Shown here one piece after another: positions 1 to 5,100 of a stretch of DNA of 5,778 bases. Position 1 is the stretch's first letter; each line of letters starts with the position of its first letter. Origin of the DNA: an uncultured Lachnospiraceae bacterium (GTDB lineage Bacteria; Bacillota; Clostridia; Lachnospirales; Lachnospiraceae); contig CACXEL010000172.1 in NCBI GenBank assembly GCA_902766655.1, positions 1 to 5,778 on the forward strand, in the 5' to 3' direction. A model generated the notes under the pieces. It made no database searches. It was not told the origin of the DNA and was given only the letters and a program-made list of their open reading frames with translations. Both the position numbers and the translations under genes were made by a program.

Positions 1-315
1 AAAGCACTGGAGCGCGTTTTTGACGGCCGCTGCCGGGTCCGCCTTCTTGTCGTTCAGGGAATCCCCGTAAGAGACCTTGCCGAAGGCGGCCATGTCATCG
101 AGCTTTTCCTCGATGGATTCTCCGCCCGTGGCAGGCGAAAAAAGACGCAAAAGCTCCTTCGCGTCTTTTCTCTCATTGTATTCCTGCACGTTCTGAAGGA
201 CTGTCTCAGTGAGGAAGTCCTCGACGGTCATGGGGGTGTCGGGGTAGTCAGCGGCGCGCCAGGTGATGGCGGATTGTTTGCGGGAAGCGCTTCTGAGATT
301 GATTTTGATTTGCAT
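1..315 (-). CDS. Small conserved protein of unknown function, N-terminal part (cut by window edge)
   Basis: An open frame of 105 codons starts at an ATG whose complement is at 313-315 and runs without a stop to the window edge. A GGAG Shine-Dalgarno lies 6 nt upstream of the ATG, which fixes the start. The protein begins MQIKINLRSASRKQ, followed by MTVEDFLTETVLQNVQEYNERKDAKELL (residues 29-56), a charged and probably helical stretch, then a K/D-rich segment near residues 88-100 ending at AVKNALQCF. There is no signal peptide or membrane segment. From memory, it resembles short (about 130 aa) uncharacterised clostridial proteins found near DUF4132-type genes; this cannot be confirmed here and the neighbour is outside the window. 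It lies downstream of two large hairpins, so it probably has its own promoter and is not read from the upstream minus-strand genes. Coding status is well supported; function is unknown. Confidence 0.75.
   Translation of the reverse strand, partial: MQIKINLRSASRKQSAITWRAADYPDTPMTVEDFLTETVLQNVQEYNERKDAKELLRLFSPATGGESIEEKLDDMAAFGKVSYGDSLNDKKADPAAAVKNALQCF
140..169 (-). other. Terminator-like hairpin inside the partial minus-strand gene
   Basis: On the minus strand AAAAGACGC (161-169) pairs perfectly with GCGTCTTTT (140-148) around a 12-nt loop, and the T run extends to six residues. The shape is that of an intrinsic terminator: A-tract, short GC stem, T-tract. It lies within codons of the small conserved protein (around residues 49-59). 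It may be a chance product of the codons for K, R and F, and only the pairing is certain. Confidence 0.25.
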
Positions 316-455
316 GCGGAGCTCCGATCAGGTTCATTTTTATACTCAGATTTTAATGCCGGAAGTCGTATCTGTAAAGGAAATCCAGGGAGTTTGACAA
401 TGTCCCCGTTACGCCCCGCCTTTTCACAGCCAGATGTATCCGTGCGCGAGAGACC
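316..455. other. Intergenic segment upstream of the partial minus-strand gene
   Basis: No convincing gene lies here; the short open frames run into the neighbouring palindrome or overlap the known gene out of frame. On the minus strand a TATAAA (complement of 339-344) sits about 24 nt before the ATG of the partial gene and could be a -10 box, but no good -35 is found at the right distance. A plus-strand TTGACA at 394-399 has no matching -10. Promoter assignment is therefore weak. Confidence 0.3.
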
Positions 456-543
456 CCAAAGGGGCTGAAGCAAAGGGGACGTTCCATTCTGATTCATTTT
501 CATAAAACAGAATGGAACGTCCCCTTTGCTTCAGCCCCTTTGG
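456..543. repeat. Large palindrome 1: perfect 36-bp inverted repeat with 16-nt loop
   Basis: Positions 456-491 are exactly the reverse complement of 508-543, with an AT-rich 16-nt loop at 492-507. The arm contains CTGAAGCAAAGGGGACGTTCC followed by ATTCTGATTCA, which matches the degenerate repeat units at 2228-2273, 2367-2400 and 2403-2447. As RNA it would form an exceptionally stable hairpin from either strand. The sequence style (GGGACGTTCC core, arms in inverted orientation, extragenic) suggests a REP/MITE-like repeat family, of the sort often mobilised by Y1 (RAYT) transposases; no transposase is present in the window, so this is inference. Only 4 nt separate it from palindrome 2. Confidence 0.9.
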
Positions 544-547
544 TTCA

Positions 548-636
548 AGGGTGAGAATCAGGGACGGTCCTTTTTTATCATTTTTTCGAAAATTTCGGAA
601 AAATGAGAAAAAAGGACCGTCCCTGATTCTCACCCT
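548..636. repeat. Large palindrome 2: perfect 29-bp outer stem, about 42 pairs in total; probable terminator
   Basis: Positions 548-576 are exactly the reverse complement of 608-636. After one mismatch (577/607) pairing resumes from 578/606 to 590/594, with one G-T wobble (586/598), leaving only a 3-nt tip. The outer arm reads GGTGAGAATCAGGGACGGTCC then six T, and the inner stem is AT-rich. The element begins 12 nt past the stop codon of the 378-residue minus-strand gene (649). With A/T runs on both sides of the GC-rich block it may act as a terminator from either strand. The GGGACGGTCC core is related to the GGGACGTTCC core of palindrome 1. A 12-nt piece of its right edge (620-631) is repeated 16 nt further on (636-647) with one mismatch. 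Confidence 0.88.
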
Positions 637-648
637 CCCTGATTCCCG

Positions 649-1785
649 TCAGTCCTCGTCGTACTCCCCATACTCGCAGCCGACGTGCGTGACTTCGACC
701 TCGTCAATCAAAGCCAGGCCTTCCGGGGTCTTTCTGTAGAGCCGCACAAGGCCGGTTCCGTTGCCGCCGTTCCAGAGGCGGTTGTGCTTCTTGCTGCCGT
801 CGGGGGCCTCATAGTTCACCAGCAGCATGTCCTTCTTTCGACAGGTGATCTCCGTCTCCATCACGGCGTGGATGTTCTCCTGGCGCACGCGCCAGTATAC
901 ATTTTCCTCGTCCTCGCGGAAGGAGAAATCCGTCTTCACGCGGAGGTGGAGCTTTGAGAAATTGAAATCATACTCCTCGCCTTCATAGTAGAAAACGCCC
1001 AGGAGCCTGCGGTCCAGCGGGACAAAGTAGATTTTCGGCCTCCCGCCGCCTATGTCGAAAACACTGTTCATGAGCTGCTTTCCCGTCTTCCTGCTCACAA
1101 GGTGGTTGGAGGAAAGCCAGACCCAGGGGCTGGTGAAGTCCCTGCCCCAGTTCTTGTCCGCATAGCCGTAGCAGGTCTCCGGACTGACCGTGTAGGACCT
1201 TCCGTTCAGGACGATCTTCCCGGAGAAAAATGACTTCATTCCCTCCGCATGCCAGTACATGGCAAAGGCCTCGGCGTCGCGGAGCGGCTTGCTGGCGCCG
1301 TACCCGACGTTGAAGGCGATTTCCTTCTGAATGGTCAGGTCAAAGCTGATCTGTCCGGCGTCGCACATCCACTCCGGGTGTTCATTTGCCTCCTCCTCGC
1401 TGACGGAGATGCTCCCGCGCAGGGCATCCTCGGATGCATAGCAGTCCGCTGCCTTTACAGAATAGGGCGCCCCCATGTGGATCTGCACGTCCTTCCATGC
1501 GAAAAACCTGTGGAGCTGGCAGTGGTCCTCCCCCCAGCAGCCGGCCTTCACCATCAGATAGGAAGGCTTCTTTCCCGCCTCCCGGTTCTCCGGAAGCTGC
1601 CCCAGCACGGGCGTATCCTCCGCCAGGGCCGGATTGCAGACAAAAAACTCGATGAAAAAGGGCTTCTCCCCGCCCGTCTCGTCGCTTATGGCGGTAAATG
1701 AATGCCACCACCAGTCATATCCCTGCCTGCGCAGAGGGCCGTGGAGCATGCATGCGTCTCTTGTGATGTCGTGCTTGTTGAACAT
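649..1785 (-). CDS. Tocopherol-cyclase-like / lipocalin-like protein (378 aa)
   Basis: The start is fixed by a GGGAGG ribosome-binding site 6 nt before the ATG; the stop is TGA at 649-651. Features seen: an N-terminal HGPLRRQGYDWWWHSFTA (residues 15-32), an aromatic strand KPFFIEFFVCNP (41-52), and a central motif YGYADKNWGRDFTSPWVW (206-223). The motif resembles the EKNWG...W.W signature of the tocopherol cyclase family (VTE1 in plants) and related lipocalin-like beta-barrel proteins such as AttH/CrtC and DUF2804. The rest is strand-rich, ending in an acidic tail (EYGEYDED). There is no signal peptide or transmembrane segment, so a cytoplasmic location is likely. The bacterial members are uncharacterised; a role on a prenyl lipid or other hydrophobic substrate is only a guess, and cyclase activity is not implied. 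It probably forms an operon with the upstream 126-residue gene, 49 nt away. Coding status is very secure; the family call is moderately so. Confidence 0.8.
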   Translation of the reverse strand: MFNKHDITRDACMLHGPLRRQGYDWWWHSFTAISDETGGEKPFFIEFFVCNPALAEDTPVLGQLPENREAGKKPSYLMVKAGCWGEDHCQLHRFFAWKDVQIHMGAPYSVKAADCYASEDALRGSISVSEEEANEHPEWMCDAGQISFDLTIQKEIAFNVGYGASKPLRDAEAFAMYWHAEGMKSFFSGKIVLNGRSYTVSPETCYGYADKNWGRDFTSPWVWLSSNHLVSRKTGKQLMNSVFDIGGGRPKIYFVPLDRRLLGVFYYEGEEYDFNFSKLHLRVKTDFSFREDEENVYWRVRQENIHAVMETEITCRKKDMLLVNYEAPDGSKKHNRLWNGGNGTGLVRLYRKTPEGLALIDEVEVTHVGCEYGEYDED

Positions 1786-1834
1786 AGGTGTCCTCCCAAA
1801 AGATGTATCCGTGGCATGCTTTCATGCGTCTTCG

Positions 1835-2215
1835 TCAGGGGTAGGACCCGTCGTAGGCCAGTCTGTAGATGGTCTGCTCCTGCCCTTCCGCCGTCACCGT
1901 GACAGCGACGTCCTTGCTGCCCCACTCGACCGTAAAATTATCGCTGCCCGGCGCCTTGCCGTTATTGTTGACCTGGATGACGTGCTGAACAATGGTCCGG
2001 AAACCTCGCTTCAGGACGATGCGGCACGCTGACGGGCCAAGGGAAAGCTCCGGATTTCTGGGTTCTTCTATAATCAGGGTGTACCGGCCGTCCTCAGACT
2101 GGGCGGTGAGGATCGGCGTTTCGCCCACCCTGAAGAAGCCGGCAACCAGCATGATGGCGACTATGAGCAGAAGAACAGACAGTACCACTATTTGGCTTCT
2201 GACTTTTACAGTCAT
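1835..2215 (-). CDS. Small membrane-anchored protein of unknown function (126 aa)
   Basis: I chose the ATG at 2213-2215 because GGAGGG lies 7 nt upstream. The open frame continues upstream to 2401, but that extension runs through intergenic repeat sequence and reads like noncoding translation. Residues 9-28 (IVVLSVLLLIVAIMLVAGFF) form one transmembrane helix behind a short basic N terminus. The remaining residues, about 100, look extracytoplasmic and beta-rich: TAQSEDGRYTLIIEEP (38-53), a CRIVLKRGFRT strand (64-74) and FTVEWGSKDVAVTV (94-107). This layout, a helix followed by an 'S.DG.YT' strand and a 'V.W..' strand, recalls DUF5412-type clostridial proteins, a tentative likeness only. It is the first gene of a probable two-gene minus-strand operon with the tocopherol-cyclase-like gene. 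Its leader contains a copy of the dispersed repeat. Confidence 0.75.
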   Translation of the reverse strand: MTVKVRSQIVVLSVLLLIVAIMLVAGFFRVGETPILTAQSEDGRYTLIIEEPRNPELSLGPSACRIVLKRGFRTIVQHVIQVNNNGKAPGSDNFTVEWGSKDVAVTVTAEGQEQTIYRLAYDGSYP

Positions 2216-2227
2216 GGCTTTTCCCTC

Positions 2228-2273
2228 CTCTCCGGTCAGGGTGAAGCAAAAAGGAACGTCCCTCTCTGTTTCA
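2228..2273 (+). repeat. Degenerate dispersed repeat, copy 1
   Basis: This stretch reads CTCTCCGGTCAGGGTG, then AAGCAAAAAGGAACGTCCC, then a CT-rich spacer and GTTTCA. It aligns over its full length with 2403-2447, and its GAAGCAAA-GG-ACGT-CC-TCTG-TTCA skeleton matches the left arm and loop start of palindrome 1 (467-495). It ends at the first base of the putative -10 box of the minus-strand operon and abuts that operon's ribosome-binding site at the other side. Confidence 0.75.
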
Positions 2274-2302
2274 TTATACACGCTGTAATGGAGGTGTGGG
2301 AA
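2273..2302 (-). promoter_or_regulatory. Candidate promoter of the minus-strand two-gene operon
   Basis: On the minus strand a perfect TATAAT (complement of 2273-2278) is preceded, 18 nt upstream, by TTCCCA (complement of 2297-2302), which matches TTGACA at 4 of 6. Transcription would start near 2266 and give a leader of about 50 nt that contains the repeat copy at 2228-2273. A 6-bp inverted repeat, GAAAGA-N5-TCTTTC (2304-2320), lies just upstream and could be an operator. The -10 box is strong and the -35 box weak. Confidence 0.45.
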
Positions 2303-2366
2303 TGAAAGACGCTCTCTTTCCTGTTCTTTTATAAGGAAAATGGCCGGCCACACAGTCCCACAAGGC

Positions 2367-2400
2367 GAAGTAAACAAAAAGGAACATTCGCCCTGTTTCA
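2367..2400 (+). repeat. Degenerate dispersed repeat, copy 2 (partial)
   Basis: The segment GAAGTAAACAAAAAGGAAC followed by ATTCGCCCTGTTTCA carries the same order of blocks as the neighbouring copies: GAAG, an A-run, GGAAC, a C-rich block and GTTTCA. It lacks the CTCTCCGGTCA head present in copies 1 and 3, so it is a shorter or more decayed unit. It lies 2 nt before copy 3. Confidence 0.6.
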
Positions 2401-2402
2401 AA

Positions 2403-2447
2403 CTCTCCGGTCACGGTGGAGCAAAAAGGAGCGTCGCCATTGGTTCA
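2403..2447 (+). repeat. Degenerate dispersed repeat, copy 3
   Basis: The segment starts CTCTCCGGTCACGGTGGAGC, continues AAAAAGGAGCGTCGCC and ends TGGTTCA. It differs from copy 1 by a handful of substitutions and one base in length, keeps the same head-to-tail order, and is in the same orientation. No gene start lies beside it, so the shared CTCTCCGG head belongs to the repeat and is not just the reverse of a ribosome-binding region. Confidence 0.72.
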
Positions 2448-2450
2448 CAT

Positions 2451-2560
2451 ACAAATCAAAATTTGTTTAATTGTTTTAACTTTTTTGATGAAGTAATTAA
2501 ATTTAATCAAAATAATACTTGTCATTTTTCATAATAATGCTAATATTTATCTGTAACTCA
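2451..2560. other. Very AT-rich intergenic block with short palindromes
   Basis: This block is strikingly AT-rich against GC-rich neighbouring genes. It contains ACAAAT-CAAA-ATTTGT (2451-2466), a perfect 12-bp palindrome ATTAAATTTAAT (2496-2507), and TTGAT/ATCAA half-sites at 2485-2489 and 2506-2510. Such sequence is typical of an upstream activating or curved promoter region, and the palindromes could bind the unseen regulator of the sugar importer. No catabolite-response (cre) consensus was recognised. There is no gene in this stretch. Confidence 0.5.
2519..2546 (+). promoter_or_regulatory. Candidate promoter of the sugar ABC importer operon
   Basis: TTGTCA (2519-2524) matches the -35 consensus at 5 of 6 and is followed after 16 nt by TAATAT (2541-2546), an imperfect -10. 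Transcription would begin near 2553, giving a leader of about 75 nt before the ATG at 2629. CATAAT at 2530-2535 is a better -10 by sequence but lacks a -35 at the right spacing. The assignment is tentative. Confidence 0.38.
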
Positions 2561-2565
2561 TCTGC

Positions 2566-2588
2566 CAAAGTGCCCAATCGGTGCTTTG
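2566..2588 (+). promoter_or_regulatory. Stem-loop in the leader of the importer operon
   Basis: CAAAGTGC (2566-2573) can pair with GTGCTTTG (2581-2588) as eight pairs, two of them G-U, around a 7-nt loop. It lies about 40 nt before the start codon and does not cover the AAGGAG ribosome-binding site. As DNA the same stretch is a partly symmetric CAAAG-N13-CTTTG site that could equally be an operator just downstream of the promoter. It is modest in strength and could be chance. Confidence 0.3.
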
Positions 2589-2628
2589 CGTACAAGTAAT
2601 CATCTGTATATTAAAAAAGGAGAACAGT

Positions 2629-3939
2629 ATGAAAAAGAAAATCATGGCAGTAGCTCTCGCCACTGCAATCGCTGCGACCCTCATGGCCTGCGGCGGTTCC
2701 TCTTCCTCCGGCAGCTCCGAGGGAGCAGCCCAGGGAGATGCGGCGGCGACAACCGAGGCGACCGGCGGCGAAGGCATCCGTCTTCTGAACGGCAAGCCCG
2801 AGATCCATGACCAGCTCATGGCTCTGGCTGCCAAGTATCAGGAAGAGACCGGCAACGTCGTCAACATCGAGACCATCGGCGGCGACACAAGCGCTTCCGA
2901 CGAGCTCAAGAAGATGTATCAGGCTGACAACATGCCCGACATCTTCGTCATCGAAGCCAACCAGGCACCGAACTGGGACGGCCTTCTGGCTGACCTGACA
3001 GGCGAAGCCTGGACCAACGACACAGACTATGAGCTGGTAGACGAGAAGATGGGCACCATCGGCTTCCCCTACACCGTAGAAGCCACCGCCCTGGCTTACA
3101 ACGCTGATATCCTGGAGAAGGCCGGCGTCGATCCCGCCTCTCTGACAAGCCCCGCCGCATGGCAGGCAGCCGTCGAGACCATCGACAGCAAGAAGGATGA
3201 GCTCGGCCTCACCGCCGTCTTCGGCTGGTGCGCAGAACCCGCCAACCTCGGCTGGTCCTCCGGTACACACGTATTTGCCCAGTACCTGGATGCAGGCCTT
3301 GCCCTGGATGACACCACCTACATCGACCTCCTCAATGACGGCGGCAAGATCGACGAGGCCAGAATGAACGACTTCGCTGCTTTCGTCGGCATGATGAACC
3401 AGTATTCCGATCCCGCCCTTCTGGTCGACGGAACCTATGACAACCAGGTCGCAGGCTTCGCTTCCGGCAAGTACGCCTTTGTCACCCAGGGCAACTGGAT
3501 CAACGGCGGCGTCACCAGCAATCCCGAGTACACCGGCTGGGGCATGGGCTTCGCTCCCTACGCCTTCGAGGATGGCATCGACACCATCATCGCCGGTCCG
3601 CCCAGCTACTGGACCGTCTACAGCGAGGGCAATGTCGACGCTGCCAAGACCTTCCTCCAGTGGGTATCCGATGACAGCGCTCAGGACATCCTGGTCAACC
3701 AGGCCAACCTGATCAGCCCCTTCAATGACTGCAAGTACACCGCAGCCGATCCGTTCGCTGAGAGCATCATGAGCTACATGGCTGCAGGCAAGACCTCCGG
3801 CTGGCACACCATGCTCAAGAAGGACGGCCTCCAGAACAAGACCTGCCAGGTATTCGCAGAGTATGCCAAGGGCACCATGGACCAGGCCACATTCGTGAGC
3901 ACCATGGCTCAGGTCATTTCCTCTTACTACAACCAGTAA
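2629..3939 (+). CDS. Carbohydrate ABC transporter substrate-binding lipoprotein (436 aa)
   Basis: The start at 2629 has AAGGAG 6 nt upstream; a GTG 48 nt earlier in frame lacks one and would spoil the signal peptide. Residues 1-20 are a lipoprotein signal (MKKK, hydrophobic core), with lipobox LMAC and the lipidated Cys at 21. A Gly/Ser/Ala-rich linker follows to about residue 48. The mature part has the CUT1 family layout (SBP_bac_1 type): KYQEETGNVVNIETIGG (69-85), MPDIFVIE (102-109), the hinge segment GFPYTVEATALAYNADILEKAG (145-166), and FASGKYAFVTQGNW (277-290). Length is normal for the family. It captures an oligosaccharide at the outer membrane face and delivers it to the two permeases encoded downstream. 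Tryptophans such as W200, W209, W290, W304 and W328 are candidate sugar-stacking residues (inferred). The substrate cannot be named from sequence. It is the first gene of the operon. Confidence 0.93.
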   Translation: MKKKIMAVALATAIAATLMACGGSSSSGSSEGAAQGDAAATTEATGGEGIRLLNGKPEIHDQLMALAAKYQEETGNVVNIETIGGDTSASDELKKMYQADNMPDIFVIEANQAPNWDGLLADLTGEAWTNDTDYELVDEKMGTIGFPYTVEATALAYNADILEKAGVDPASLTSPAAWQAAVETIDSKKDELGLTAVFGWCAEPANLGWSSGTHVFAQYLDAGLALDDTTYIDLLNDGGKIDEARMNDFAAFVGMMNQYSDPALLVDGTYDNQVAGFASGKYAFVTQGNWINGGVTSNPEYTGWGMGFAPYAFEDGIDTIIAGPPSYWTVYSEGNVDAAKTFLQWVSDDSAQDILVNQANLISPFNDCKYTAADPFAESIMSYMAAGKTSGWHTMLKKDGLQNKTCQVFAEYAKGTMDQATFVSTMAQVISSYYNQ

Positions 3940-3985
3940 TACCTGATCAGATTCCAAACTATCTACAATTTGGTCAAGCAAAAGG

Positions 3986-4017
3986 GATTGGGCAGAAACG
4001 CAGGCTTCTGCCCAATC
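3986..4017 (+). promoter_or_regulatory. Intercistronic hairpin between binding-protein and permease genes
   Basis: GATTGGGCAGAA (3986-3997) is the exact reverse complement of TTCTGCCCAATC (4006-4017), with an 8-nt loop; one G-U and one G-C pair can extend the base outward. It lies 47 nt after the binding-protein stop and 27 nt before the permease ATG. No T-run follows (TCAAAATTTATTC), so it is a poor intrinsic terminator. It fits better as an mRNA-stabilising structure or partial attenuator that keeps binding-protein transcript in excess, as known for intercistronic hairpins such as malE-malF. The structure is certain; the role is inferred. Confidence 0.75.
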
Positions 4018-4044
4018 TCAAAATTTATTCAAGGGGGAATTCCA

Positions 4045-5100
4045 ATGAATGAAGCCAGCGCAAGCAAGAAGCTTCTCTCTCTGGTCTGCCTGATCGGCGG
4101 CGCGGTGCTGTTGGTCGCTTCCCTTGCTCTCGATTTTATGGGAAGCAAGGCAGGCTATCGCGGAGCACTTCTTGTGATCGGCATTATAGGCGTTATTGCG
4201 GGCATGTACCTGCTGCCTACACGCAAGTATCACAGAACACTGATTTATGTCATTTTCCTGTTCCCGCTTCTGTTCGCATTTGTGGTGACAGTCATCATCC
4301 CGCTGTTTCTGGGTCTCTTCTATTCCTTCACGAACTGGAACGGCATCCGCTACACTGAGTTCGTCGGACTGGCCAACTACACGAGAATGTTCCGGCAGCC
4401 CAGCTTTATCTGGTCGATCCTGCTGACAGCGCTCTTCGTCGTGTTCAATATGATCCTGGTCAACCTGGTGGCCTTCCTGCTCGCCCTCCTGTGCACCTCC
4501 AAGCTCAAGGGAATGGGCTTCTTCCGGGCCTCCTACTTCCTGCCCAACCTGATCGGCGGTATCGTCCTCGGTTACATCTGGCAGTTCATTTTCAGCAATG
4601 TCGTCACCAGAATCATCACCAGCATGAAATTCTCCATGCTGTCCGATACCAAGACGGCCTTCATCGCGATCATCATCGTCTACGTCTGGCAGTACGCCGG
4701 CTACATCATGCTGATCTACATCACGGGTCTCAACACGGTACCGGGCGATGTTCTGGAGGCCGCCAACATCGACGGCGCCAACGCCATGCAGACCCTCTTC
4801 CAGATCAAGATTCCGATGATTGCCCCCACGATCACGATCTGCACCTTCCTGACGCTGACCTCCGCCTTCAAGCAGTTCGACGTCAACCTGTCCCTGACAA
4901 ACGGTACCGGATCTCTGATGTTCATGGGCGAGTTCCTGACGAACGGCACACAGATGCTGGCCCTGAATATCTACAACACGGCTGTTGTCGAGAACGAGTA
5001 CGCCTTCGGCCAGGCCAAGGCCTTCCTGTTCTTCATCATCCTGGCCTGTGTCTCGATCCTCCAGGTCCGCATTTCCAACAGTAAGGAGGTAGAACTGTAA
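4045..5100 (+). CDS. Carbohydrate ABC transporter permease, MalF/UgpA type (351 aa)
   Basis: The ATG at 4045 follows AGGGGG by 7 nt; an upstream in-frame TTG at 3970 would translate the intercistronic hairpin and has no ribosome-binding site. This inner-membrane subunit forms half of the sugar channel. The EAA loop that contacts the ATPase is at residues 238-257 (EAANIDGANAMQTLFQIKIP), with E238, G244 and P257 in the conserved positions. Six canonical transmembrane segments span about 66-345; SFTNWNG and the FVGLANY element (94-112) are typical of the family. An additional hydrophobic pair at about residues 10-29 and 41-57 precedes them, giving eight segments and a longer protein than the usual 290-310 aa. 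The second permease gene begins on the last base of its stop codon, implying translational coupling. Confidence 0.93.
   Translation: MNEASASKKLLSLVCLIGGAVLLVASLALDFMGSKAGYRGALLVIGIIGVIAGMYLLPTRKYHRTLIYVIFLFPLLFAFVVTVIIPLFLGLFYSFTNWNGIRYTEFVGLANYTRMFRQPSFIWSILLTALFVVFNMILVNLVAFLLALLCTSKLKGMGFFRASYFLPNLIGGIVLGYIWQFIFSNVVTRIITSMKFSMLSDTKTAFIAIIIVYVWQYAGYIMLIYITGLNTVPGDVLEAANIDGANAMQTLFQIKIPMIAPTITICTFLTLTSAFKQFDVNLSLTNGTGSLMFMGEFLTNGTQMLALNIYNTAVVENEYAFGQAKAFLFFIILACVSILQVRISNSKEVEL

Noticed and set aside
456..636. CRISPR array or tRNA-like structures in the hairpin region
   Set aside because: There are two foldbacks with different arms, not regularly spaced direct repeats with unique spacers, and no cloverleaf can be drawn.
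228..739. Short open frames through the two palindromes (for example 228-503 minus, 424-633 minus, 512-739 plus)
   Set aside because: They read the palindrome arms on either strand, contain mirrored peptides from the inverted repeats, and lack ribosome-binding sites.
432..1813. A 13-nt identity, AGATGTATCCGTG, at 432-444 and 1801-1813
   Set aside because: One such match is roughly what chance allows when all pairs on both strands of a window this size are compared, and the surroundings do not align.
2341..2350. Palindrome TGGCCGGCCA
   Set aside because: Several 10-bp palindromes are expected by chance in 5.8 kb, and it is not in a clear promoter position.
2216..2401. N-terminal extension of the 126-residue protein to a start at 2401
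   Set aside because: The added 62 residues translate the dispersed repeats and the candidate promoter. The internal ATG at 2215 has an excellent ribosome-binding site and is followed by a proper membrane anchor.
2611..3981. A 456-codon open frame on the minus strand opposite the binding-protein gene
   Set aside because: It mirrors the plus-strand gene over its full length. The plus frame has a ribosome-binding site, a lipobox and clear family motifs; the antisense translation is Val/Gly/Asp-rich without recognisable motifs and arises from GC-biased codons.
3970..4044. Upstream TTG start for the first permease
   Set aside because: It would place the intercistronic hairpin inside the coding region and has no ribosome-binding site, while the ATG at 4045 has AGGGGG at good spacing.
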